DNA of 64,000 nt from Thalassoglobus polymorphus (GTDB lineage: Bacteria; Planctomycetota; Planctomycetia; Planctomycetales; Planctomycetaceae): positions 1,471,541-1,535,540 of the forward strand of contig NZ_CP036267.1 of NCBI RefSeq assembly GCF_007744255.1, given 5' to 3'. The notes under the pieces are model-generated. The model made no database searches and was not told where the DNA came from. It was given only the letters and a program-made list of their open reading frames with translations. The translations under genes and the position numbers were made by a program. This document shows, piece after piece, positions 57,162 to 64,000 of the stretch (positions are counted from its first letter, which is position 1; every line of letters starts with the position of its first letter).

Positions 57162-57407
57162 ATGATCAGGAGTTGTTTCGAAAGCAATTGTGGGGAGGAT
57201 CAACATATCGAAGAGACTGTTCAAAAACAGCTCTTCGAAATTCGTCGATTCTCTCAATCTGAAATTTCAGTTGATGTTGCCATGGGCCAGGTCGTTCTTC
57301 GTGGCAACGTATCCAGTTGGTACCGAAAGCAACTCGCTCAGGAAACCGTCTTCGCGATCACTGGAGTACACTCTGTGCAAAACTTGATCACAGTCAGAAC
57401 TCAATAG
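57162..57407 (+). CDS. BON-domain protein
   Basis: An 81-residue protein that is nearly all one BON domain (EISVDVAMGQVVLRGNVSSWYRKQLAQETVFAITGVHSVQNLITV). There is no signal peptide. GGGAG precedes the ATG. BON domains bind membranes or phospholipids, but a lone cytoplasmic one has unknown function. It is probably the first gene of a unit with csrA. Confidence 0.75.
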   Translation: MIRSCFESNCGEDQHIEETVQKQLFEIRRFSQSEISVDVAMGQVVLRGNVSSWYRKQLAQETVFAITGVHSVQNLITVRTQ

Positions 57408-57447
57408 GCTCTGTTTTCTCACCACCAAACCTATCAGGGACGCAAGG

Positions 57448-57648
57448 ATGATCGTTCTCAGTCGCAAACAAGGTCAGACAATTCGAATTTCCGATGACAT
57501 CGAACTCTCGGTTGTTCGCGTTCGTGGTCGCCGCGTGACCATTGGCATTCGTGCTGATCCCTCAATTCCGATTCACCGCGTCGATGGCAACTCGACAAAT
57601 TTTCTTCCCACTGATTGCCAGAGCAGTCTCGAACTCCCATCGTCATAG
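57448..57648 (+). CDS. csrA: CsrA carbon-storage regulator
   Basis: A 66-residue CsrA: MIVLSRKQGQTIRISDDIELSVVRVRGRRVTIGIRADPSIPIHR matches the family throughout. CsrA binds GGA-containing leaders and adjusts translation of carbon-metabolism mRNAs, glycogen genes being the classical target. It lies just before glgP and downstream of a sigma-54 promoter. Confidence 0.9.
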   Translation: MIVLSRKQGQTIRISDDIELSVVRVRGRRVTIGIRADPSIPIHRVDGNSTNFLPTDCQSSLELPSS

Positions 57649-57740
57649 AATGGTGAATCGGATTCGCATTGCGATCAATAGTCGCTCTCAAATTCGTGAT
57701 ACCCAGGTCATCGCTTGTCACTTTTAGAACAATAGTGCTT

Positions 57741-57757
57741 CGAGGAATGATTCCTCG
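57741..57757 (+). promoter_or_regulatory. GGA hairpin in the glgP leader
   Basis: CGAGGAATGATTCCTCG is a perfect inverted repeat that begins 76 bases before glgP. It contains AGGAA, the core of a CsrA site, though here the GGA falls partly in the stem. Confidence 0.35.
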
Positions 57758-57816
57758 GACTGAGAGAATCTTGCCTTGTCAATGTCGTTACGCTGCACAC
57801 TCAATAACTGCTCTTC

Positions 57817-59532
57817 ATGCAAATTAGTCAGGCATCAATGATGTTTCCCAACAAGAATTCAGTAGCATACTTTTCGATGGAAATCGCCCTTGCCCCGGAG
57901 ATTCCGACTTATAGTGGTGGCTTGGGGATGCTGTCTGGCGACACGATACGCTCTGCCGCTGACCTGAAGATTCCCATGGTGGCTGTTTCGTTGTTGCATC
58001 GCAAAGGATATTTCACTCAAGGAATCGATTCGGAAGGGCGACAATTCGAGCAACCCGCCGCGTGGGAGGTCGAAAGTAAACTGGTCGAACTTCCACAGCG
58101 TGTCAACGTACTCATTGAAAACCGCACGGTTCATCTCCGCGCCTGGAAGTACGAAGTTATCGGTTGTTTTGGATTCCGCGTTCCTGTCATTTTACTGGAT
58201 AGTCATCTACCAGAGAATTCCGAGTGGGATCGATCCTTGACAGATCACCTGTATGGAGGTGATCAACACTATCGACTTTGTCAAGAAGTGATTCTAGGAA
58301 TCGGCGGGGTCAAAATGCTGCGGGCGCTGGGGTACAGTAATCTTCAAACATTTCATATGAACGAAGGTCATGCCAGCTTACTGACATTGGAGCTTCTCGA
58401 TGAAAGGTTACGACAATCAGGTCAGTCTATTCTAACTGACGCAGATGTCGAAACGGTTCACGATCAGTGCGTTTTTACGACGCATACCCCAGTTCCTGCA
58501 GGACATGATCAGTTTCCGATGGATTTGGTGTCACGTGTCCTGGGAGATCGAGATGTCTACGGAATGAAAAACATCTTCTGCTGCGAAGGGAAACTCAACA
58601 TGACGTTTCTGGCTATGAATCTCAGTCGCTACATCAATGGGGTTGCCAAACGTCATGGTGAAGTATCGCAACATATGTTCGCAAAATACAAAATTGATTC
58701 CATTACCAATGGTGTCCATGCAGCGACGTGGGTTTCTCCGGCATTCCAAGACCTATTTGATCGCCGAATCCCCGGTTGGCGCGAAGATAATTTCAATTTG
58801 CGTTACGCATCAGGAATTCCGACAGACGAAATTTCACAAGCGCATCAAGTAGCCAAGCAGCAATTACTGGATGAAGTGGAGCGATTAACCAACGAGACAC
58901 TCGACCCGAATGTGTTCACGATTGGTTTTGCCCGCCGAGCCACTGCCTATAAACGCCCTGACCTATTGTTGGATGACATCGACCGCTTGCAGAAGCTCAC
59001 AGACCAATTTGGTCCCATGCAAATTGTGTATGGAGGCAAAGCCCACCCGCATGATGATCAAGGAAAGGAGATCATTCATCATGTGTACCAGTCACGAAAA
59101 TCCCTCGGTGAGAAGATTCGGCTCGTCTATTTACCGAACTATGAAATGAAGTTGGGTCAGCTGATGACATCTGGTGTCGATCTCTGGCTTAACACACCTG
59201 AACCACCCCTGGAAGCCTCTGGGACGAGTGGAATGAAAGCAGCCCTGAATGGTGTTCCGTCGCTCAGCATCCTTGACGGTTGGTGGATCGAGGGCTGTAC
59301 GGAAGGTGTCACCGGTTGGGCGATCGGCGAAGACGATCATCAACAACATGCAACTGATCGTTGCGAAGACGCGAACTCACTCTACGATAAACTTGAGCAT
59401 GTCATCTTCCCGCTCTATTTGCAGGTCACGCAAGACTACGCGGAAGTGATGAGACACGCCATTTCTCTGAATGGCTCGTTTTTCAATACGCAACGCATGA
59501 TGCAGCAATACGTAGTGAAGGCTTATTTTTAA
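57817..59532 (+). CDS. glgP: Alpha-glucan phosphorylase
   Basis: A 571-residue glycogen/starch phosphorylase of the short bacterial type: [42 protein letters not shown], and the PLP segment [14 protein letters not shown] followed by [11 protein letters not shown]. It releases glucose-1-phosphate. No good ribosome site precedes the ATG, which fits post-transcriptional control. It may be cotranscribed with csrA. Confidence 0.9.
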   Translation: MQISQASMMFPNKNSVAYFSMEIALAPEIPTYSGGLGMLSGDTIRSAADLKIPMVAVSLLHRKGYFTQGIDSEGRQFEQPAAWEVESKLVELPQRVNVLIENRTVHLRAWKYEVIGCFGFRVPVILLDSHLPENSEWDRSLTDHLYGGDQHYRLCQEVILGIGGVKMLRALGYSNLQTFHMNEGHASLLTLELLDERLRQSGQSILTDADVETVHDQCVFTTHTPVPAGHDQFPMDLVSRVLGDRDVYGMKNIFCCEGKLNMTFLAMNLSRYINGVAKRHGEVSQHMFAKYKIDSITNGVHAATWVSPAFQDLFDRRIPGWREDNFNLRYASGIPTDEISQAHQVAKQQLLDEVERLTNETLDPNVFTIGFARRATAYKRPDLLLDDIDRLQKLTDQFGPMQIVYGGKAHPHDDQGKEIIHHVYQSRKSLGEKIRLVYLPNYEMKLGQLMTSGVDLWLNTPEPPLEASGTSGMKAALNGVPSLSILDGWWIEGCTEGVTGWAIGEDDHQQHATDRCEDANSLYDKLEHVIFPLYLQVTQDYAEVMRHAISLNGSFFNTQRMMQQYVVKAYF

Positions 59533-59670
59533 CTTCTTAGCTCCGTATCTTCTCGTTCTGTCGCGATGTGTTTTGTTTGCACCACGAACAAAAAGCCCGA
59601 CTGCCGCATTGTTTCGTTCAGTCGAGCCAATTGAAACGGTGATGACGACGTTCCTTGTAAGATTCGAAGA

Positions 59671-59976
59671 TTAGTGCCCGTAGTAGCCGCGTCCACCGCC
59701 GTAGTAACCGTGATCACCACCGTAGTCCCCATGACCGCCACCATAGTAGCCATGTCCACCACCGTAGTATCCGTGACCTCCTCCGTAGTACCCATGACCG
59801 ATTCCAATACTCAAGCTAGGGCTGTAGTAAGTGCTATACGCAGGGGCGTATGAATATCCAGCCGTTGAGTAGGCATGCCCGTGACGGCGATGCGCTCGCC
59901 GACCAGCTTCTGCTGAATTCTCAGCAACAGACATAGTTAGCCCCAAGATTGCAAATCCGAGTAGAAGATGTTTCAT
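59671..59976 (-). CDS. Secreted GHGYYGG-repeat protein
   Basis: 101 residues from ATG 59976, fixed by AAGAGGT seven bases upstream. A signal (HLLLGFAILGLTMSVAENSAEA) is followed by a His/Arg/Tyr-rich part and about six heptads of the type GHGYYGG. Such repeats occur in surface or wall-linked proteins. The low-complexity DNA could slip. It is adjacent to an IS256 element. Confidence 0.7.
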   Translation of the reverse strand: MKHLLLGFAILGLTMSVAENSAEAGRRAHRRHGHAYSTAGYSYAPAYSTYYSPSLSIGIGHGYYGGGHGYYGGGHGYYGGGHGDYGGDHGYYGGGRGYYGH

Positions 59977-60089
59977 AATAGACCTCTTAAATTGAGTTAC
60001 ATTTTCTGCTTCCTGCAATTGAACCGATTCCATCCGGCGACTTTCTTATTCTACGACCCGCCATTTTTGTGTCTGAGTAATTGTCAATT

Positions 60090-61517
60090 GTTGTGTTCTA
60101 AGAATTTGAATTAGGCGGCGGATTCTTGCTGGAGGATTCCGTCTTGGAAGGAACGTCCTTCGATGACGTGGATGATTTGTTGATGACCTCGCAGGCGTCT
60201 CCAGTTCTTCTCCGCAGATTGAGCGAGCTTGAAGATCATTGCCAAACTCGTTCGCCTGGTGCCGCTTCCTTTCGTTCGTTTGTGTCTTAATCGAATCGTT
60301 GCAAAGGTCGATTCAATCGGGTTCGTCGTTCTCAAATGGGCCCATTGCTCAGCTGGGAAATCATAGAACGTGAGCATCTCATCACGGTCTTTCTTGAGAC
60401 ACCCGCAGGCTCCTTCGTACTTGGCTTCGTATTTCTTTAAGAAGTGATCGAACGCCTTGTTCGCATCTTCTCTGGTCGCGGCATTCCAGATTTCGTGCAG
60501 GTCAGACTTGGCTTTGGGCTGCACGGATTTCGGCATCTTGTTCAACACGTTGGCAGTCTTATGGACGGAGCAGCGTTGCTCCCGCGTCTCTGGTGAAATC
60601 TTTCGTAGCGCCGCCCAAAAGCCCAGAGCACCATCAGCGATCGCCAGCTTGGGGGAGACTTCCAAGCCTCGATGCTTGAGGTCCAAGAGCACTTCGCTCC
60701 AGCTTTGTTCGCTCTCTCGGTATCCATCTTGGATCGCCAGCAACTCTTTCTTGCCATCAGGAGTCGCTCCCATGATCACCAGCATGCACTGCTTCTTGTT
60801 GGCATCGTCTTCCAGGCGAACCTTCACATGAATACCGTCGGCCCAGATGTAGACGTACTGCTTTCCAGCGAGGTCTCGTTTGGTCCATTGTTCGTATTCC
60901 TGGCTCCAGTTCTCTTTGAGTTTGACGATCACATTGGCGCTGAGTCCCTTCGCTTGTTCGCCCACCAGTGCTTGCAAGGCTTCTGAGAAATCTCCCGTGG
61001 AAACACCTTTGAGGTAGAGCCACGGAATCAACTCTTCAATCGATTTCGACTTCTTCAAGTACGGCGGTAACACACTTGGAGAGAAGAACACTCGGTTCTC
61101 ACTGTCTGGTGAATTGTCCCGCACACGAGGTTGTTGAACTTCCAGTGGACCCGCTCCGGTGAGGATCTCGCGAGCCGGAAGATGTCCGTTACGAACGACC
61201 TGTCGCCGCCCCTGTTCGTCAACGCGTTGAGAATGTGCTGTGATGAAGTCTTCGACCTCTGCGTTGATCGCAGTCTGTAACATCCGCCTGGCACCTTCCC
61301 GAATAATTTCATCGAGCGGACTACGAGACTCGAAGTTCGCTCGAAACGCGAGGACCTCTGGATCAAGATTCTCTGAGGAAGAAACATCGCTGACTGGTGC
61401 TTTGTTGTTGGTTGTCGTAGTCTTGTTCATGGCGTATTCCTGTGCTCATTTCGAGCCGCTGAAGGTTCAAGGTTTCAGCAGAATACGCCACCTTTCTTCA
61501 TTTCAACAGAACACAAC
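60090..61517 (-). mobile_element. IS256-family insertion sequence
   Basis: Inverted ends GTTGTGTTCT (60090-60099) and AGAACACAAC (61508-61517) enclose one transposase gene. Length is about 1.43 kb. Flanking bases (TGTCAATT and TTTCAATA) resemble a decayed 8-bp target duplication. Confidence 0.75.
60111..61430 (-). CDS. IS256-family transposase
   Basis: A full-length 439-residue mutator-type transposase: LDEIIREGARRMLQTAINAEVEDFI, YVYIWADGIHVKVR (first Asp), LAIADGALGFWAAL (second Asp) and TTNPIESTFATIRLR (Glu region). No stop or frameshift interrupts it, so it may be active. Confidence 0.92.
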   Translation of the reverse strand: MNKTTTTNNKAPVSDVSSSENLDPEVLAFRANFESRSPLDEIIREGARRMLQTAINAEVEDFITAHSQRVDEQGRRQVVRNGHLPAREILTGAGPLEVQQPRVRDNSPDSENRVFFSPSVLPPYLKKSKSIEELIPWLYLKGVSTGDFSEALQALVGEQAKGLSANVIVKLKENWSQEYEQWTKRDLAGKQYVYIWADGIHVKVRLEDDANKKQCMLVIMGATPDGKKELLAIQDGYRESEQSWSEVLLDLKHRGLEVSPKLAIADGALGFWAALRKISPETREQRCSVHKTANVLNKMPKSVQPKAKSDLHEIWNAATREDANKAFDHFLKKYEAKYEGACGCLKKDRDEMLTFYDFPAEQWAHLRTTNPIESTFATIRLRHKRTKGSGTRRTSLAMIFKLAQSAEKNWRRLRGHQQIIHVIEGRSFQDGILQQESAA

Positions 61518-61700
61518 TTTCAATAATAGCTCCGTTTCGTAAGCCATTATATCGAAGATGGTTACGCAATATTTGCGTGTCATAGATTAACAGACAATGT
61601 TCTCGCATGGCAATGTGTACATGGTCTTGTGCACCATACGATGCGAGAAGGTTTTCAGGAAAACTTTGTGATTTCGGTGGTGGAGCCAAGCCGATTTTCT

Positions 61701-62861
61701 TCAACCTGTGGGGAAGAGCTGCTTCAGAACAGACTTGACATCCTCGCTTGGAATCTGCTCCTGTTCGATTCGCAGGGACTCTGTGTTGCAAATGTCGAAC
61801 GCAGTACGTTCGGAACCTGTCAGGTTGACGGGTGGGGAAAGTTCTTTTTTCGGTTCTACACTCTGCCCGATTTGTTCTCGGTGACGAAACAATGTTTCGA
61901 TGTCCATCAGAAGACTGTTCACAGACGGGAAATGGACGCGGAAACGGGAGAGAATTGAGAGCCCATCGACATCGATGTCGCCCCAATACCAGATGGTGCA
62001 ACGATGCAGCCATGGGATCAGACGAAAGTCGGTGACAGCGTTTCCGATGCCTCCCATGGCGAGCGTATTCGGCAAATCCGGAAGCGTCATCAAACAGGTT
62101 TTGTTCTCAACGACTACCACGTTCACCGAATCGACATTTTGCTTTGCTAGTAACTCCAACGGGATAGAACAATCCGACCAGGGACTTCCGAATGCTTTTT
62201 GAATATTTCCGTCAAGAAATCGGATTTGCAGGCGAGGTTGATCGTATTGCAATCCGTAGCGTCGCGCGAAGTGCTGCTCATCGGCGCGAATCGCGGTGGA
62301 AGGTAATAAGAGATCCAGCCATTCCCTGAGGATACGCTGATTTCGTTCAATGAACTTCGTATCGATGCTTAAGGGAAGCTCGCGGGCGAAGAGTCCTGGA
62401 CGAGGGTTTGCGAGTAGATAATCCGCGACAAGTATCAGTCCTTCAACATCACCTGCAGAGTCAGTGAGCATTTTTTTGTAGGAACGAATCCAACCTTCAA
62501 GCTCTGGATAACGTTGACGAACGATCTTCACAGCACTCGTGAATTTTTCGAACTCGTCTTCTTTTCTGATGAATCGCAGGAAATCGGCTTGTGTCGTGAA
62601 GAAGATTTTCTCAGGTACCAAATTCTTGCCATGACGTCTCGAATTTCGTTCTTGCCATTCAATTGAATATCCGAATCCCTTCTCTGCTTTCGACTCACGT
62701 TTTAATAGTTGAACAGCATGAATTGCTGCGGCAGGATCGTCAGGTAGAGTTCGATTGGCGGGAATGCGATACGGAAAGAAGTCTTCACCATCAAGCCAGG
62801 CCAACTGGAACTTGGAATATAGGTTGTTCGCTTTCTGACGAATGTCATCTGGTTGGATCAT
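61701..62861 (-). CDS. jetD: Wadjet nuclease subunit JetD
   Basis: A 386-residue JetD: an N-terminal DUF3322 region and C-terminal DUF2220 TOPRIM with VVVVENKTCLMTL (Glu) and IWYWGDIDVDGLSIL (Asp-x-Asp). It is the topoisomerase VI-like nuclease of the Wadjet anti-plasmid system and cuts DNA loops extruded by the JetABC SMC complex. The ATG overlaps the JetC stop (ATGA). The 183 bases to the IS256 element are non-coding. Confidence 0.85.
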   Translation of the reverse strand: MIQPDDIRQKANNLYSKFQLAWLDGEDFFPYRIPANRTLPDDPAAAIHAVQLLKRESKAEKGFGYSIEWQERNSRRHGKNLVPEKIFFTTQADFLRFIRKEDEFEKFTSAVKIVRQRYPELEGWIRSYKKMLTDSAGDVEGLILVADYLLANPRPGLFARELPLSIDTKFIERNQRILREWLDLLLPSTAIRADEQHFARRYGLQYDQPRLQIRFLDGNIQKAFGSPWSDCSIPLELLAKQNVDSVNVVVVENKTCLMTLPDLPNTLAMGGIGNAVTDFRLIPWLHRCTIWYWGDIDVDGLSILSRFRVHFPSVNSLLMDIETLFRHREQIGQSVEPKKELSPPVNLTGSERTAFDICNTESLRIEQEQIPSEDVKSVLKQLFPTG

Positions 62862-64000
62862 CGTTCTGTACGGTTCTGAGAATTGCCGATCCGAGCTCCG
62901 TCCGCTGCATCAACATAATGAGCGAACTCCTTTGCTGTCATTTGAAAGACTTCTGAACGATTGTTCTTCTTGGTGACATGTAAATAACTTCCTACAAACG
63001 GCTGAGTCACACAGGCCTTCGCATCTAGCGGAGCGACGATGAGCAACTGCAAACCAAATTGTCGGAATAACTTCAACGCGTACTCGGCATGTTGATCATC
63101 GACTTTGGAAAACATTTCATCGACGACAACAAAGCGAAATCGCTGTTCGTCAGGCTCGCTGGGGTCAAGATCGTACTGAAAAGCAATGGCCGCCACGAGA
63201 ATCGTAAACGCTAATTTGGCTTTCTCTCCCCCAGATTGACCGGTACTATCATCGTAACTGGAGACTTGTTGAAGGGTCGATTCATCGATCACATTGGCAA
63301 GGAAATCGAACCAGTTTCGGACATCGACAACCTTGTCCCGCCAGCGACGATGCCCTTCATCCTGAAGTTTGAGAACCAGTTTTTGAATGCGCACGAATCG
63401 CGCTTCGTTCGCCTCGGCAGAGTCTTCGAAGCTCCCTTCGACGCACTCGCGGAGTTGTCGCTGAAATTCGATGATTTCATGATTATTCACCCGATTGGGT
63501 TCAAGCTGAATGTATGTCCCCTCGCGAAAATCAAGTTGCCTGAGCGAGAGATTCAGTGTTTCAATCTTATCTTCAATGTTACGTCGCTCTTTTTCTAAGG
63601 CGGCTCGGAACAAACCAATTTCTCGGGTGACAGTGTCGTTGAGACGTTCTTTAAAGCGATCAGTGTGTCTGGGCAAATCCTCATCAATGATACGCTGACG
63701 CAGCCCGAGGAAACTGTCCAGGTAGGCAACTTGTGGCAATAAATCAGCTTCTTTAGAAAATTTCTTGGTGAACTTTGACATCGCCAATGTCAGCTGCCCT
63801 GCAATGGGATCCAGTTTCTTGCGCAATCTGATCTGTTCTTTGTCTAATGTTTTTCTTAGAGAATCTTGCGTTTTGAGGAGCTCTTCGATGGTCAAGCTGT
63901 TTTCATCGACCGAAGATTCCAATTCATCGAAGGTGAACCGGAATTGTTCCCAGACATCTTCTTTCTTGAAGTCGTCGATCGCATTCTGCGCGTTGAAGAT
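62858..64000 (-). CDS. jetC: Wadjet SMC-like ATPase JetC, 3' part
   Basis: The last roughly 380 residues of an SMC/MukB-type ATPase, open to the window's edge with no stop before it (a TTG at 63922 is not the true start). Coiled-coil segments are followed by the ABC signature DSTGQSGGEKAKLAFTIL and Walker B RFVVVDEMFSKVD. The N-terminal Walker A half lies outside. With jetD it shows a Wadjet system with JetA and JetB expected to the right. Confidence 0.85.
   Translation of the reverse strand: MFNAQNAIDDFKKEDVWEQFRFTFDELESSVDENSLTIEELLKTQDSLRKTLDKEQIRLRKKLDPIAGQLTLAMSKFTKKFSKEADLLPQVAYLDSFLGLRQRIIDEDLPRHTDRFKERLNDTVTREIGLFRAALEKERRNIEDKIETLNLSLRQLDFREGTYIQLEPNRVNNHEIIEFQRQLRECVEGSFEDSAEANEARFVRIQKLVLKLQDEGHRRWRDKVVDVRNWFDFLANVIDESTLQQVSSYDDSTGQSGGEKAKLAFTILVAAIAFQYDLDPSEPDEQRFRFVVVDEMFSKVDDQHAEYALKLFRQFGLQLLIVAPLDAKACVTQPFVGSYLHVTKKNNRSEVFQMTAKEFAHYVDAADGARIGNSQNRTER

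Noticed and set aside
59671-59830. CRISPR-like repeats in the Gly/Tyr gene
   Set aside because: The repeats encode GHGYYGG heptads in one frame with no spacers between them.

Overview
The window looks like chromosomal DNA of a planctomycete (Planctomycetota, probably Planctomycetaceae-like). The basis is the mix of families: small DUF6878/DUF6915/DUF2997/DUF1257 proteins, RND metal pumps with Cys/His-rich extensions, an N-type ATPase, ECF sigma/anti-sigma pairs, and Tyr/Gly/His-rich secreted proteins. GC content is moderate. The assignment is inference; no rRNA or other marker gene is present.

Left end (1-1018): a mosaic scar. A minus-strand reading frame resembling the type I-G CRISPR protein Csb2 runs off the edge, followed by fragments of a methyltransferase and a sulfotransferase, then gene-poor DNA with inverted repeats. 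From 9590 down to 1019 a tightly packed minus-strand cluster of 15 genes reads DUF1257, DUF2997, TOPRIM, AAA+ ATPase (in-frame UGA inside Walker A), DUF6878, DUF6915, four unassigned small or medium proteins, a ubiquitin-like protein, a two-TM protein, a candidate E2 fused to a 22-cysteine RING-like domain, a JAMM protease and a ThiF/E1 enzyme. I read it as a bacterial ubiquitin-like conjugation system joined to a Ycf35/Ycf46-like AAA module. A Gabija-like (class 2 OLD plus UvrD helicase) pair follows at 9.9-13.9 kb, then an IS5-family element with a -1 frameshift site.

15.8-35 kb is a metal-handling and transport region: an outer-membrane factor and Cys-rich secreted proteins, a CzcB/CzcA-type RND pump with a lipoprotein sharing the adaptor's WCxEH metal motif, a secreted thioredoxin, a Zn/Cd/Pb P-type ATPase, a CopZ-MerT-MerP fusion divergent from a MerR regulator with mercury-type cysteine spacing, an APC permease, a K+ channel, a multicopper oxidase and a second TolC-like protein.

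35.2-59.5 kb looks like an energy/low-oxygen island: a complete N-ATPase operon (atpDCQRBEFAG), a LOG-like protein with a YHS/TRASH tail, a receiver protein lacking its phospho-Asp, an ECF sigma/anti-sigma pair, a globin-coupled histidine kinase, a sigma-54 (NtrC-type) response regulator with a CBS protein, phosphoketolase plus acetate kinase, GlgX, a BON protein, CsrA and GlgP. A shared palindrome (core GCGATATCGC) lies upstream of -24/-12 sigma-54 promoters before five of these transcription units and a sixth candidate, which suggests one regulon. The right end has a Gly/Tyr/His repeat protein, an IS256 element and the 3' part of a Wadjet system (jetC partial, jetD).
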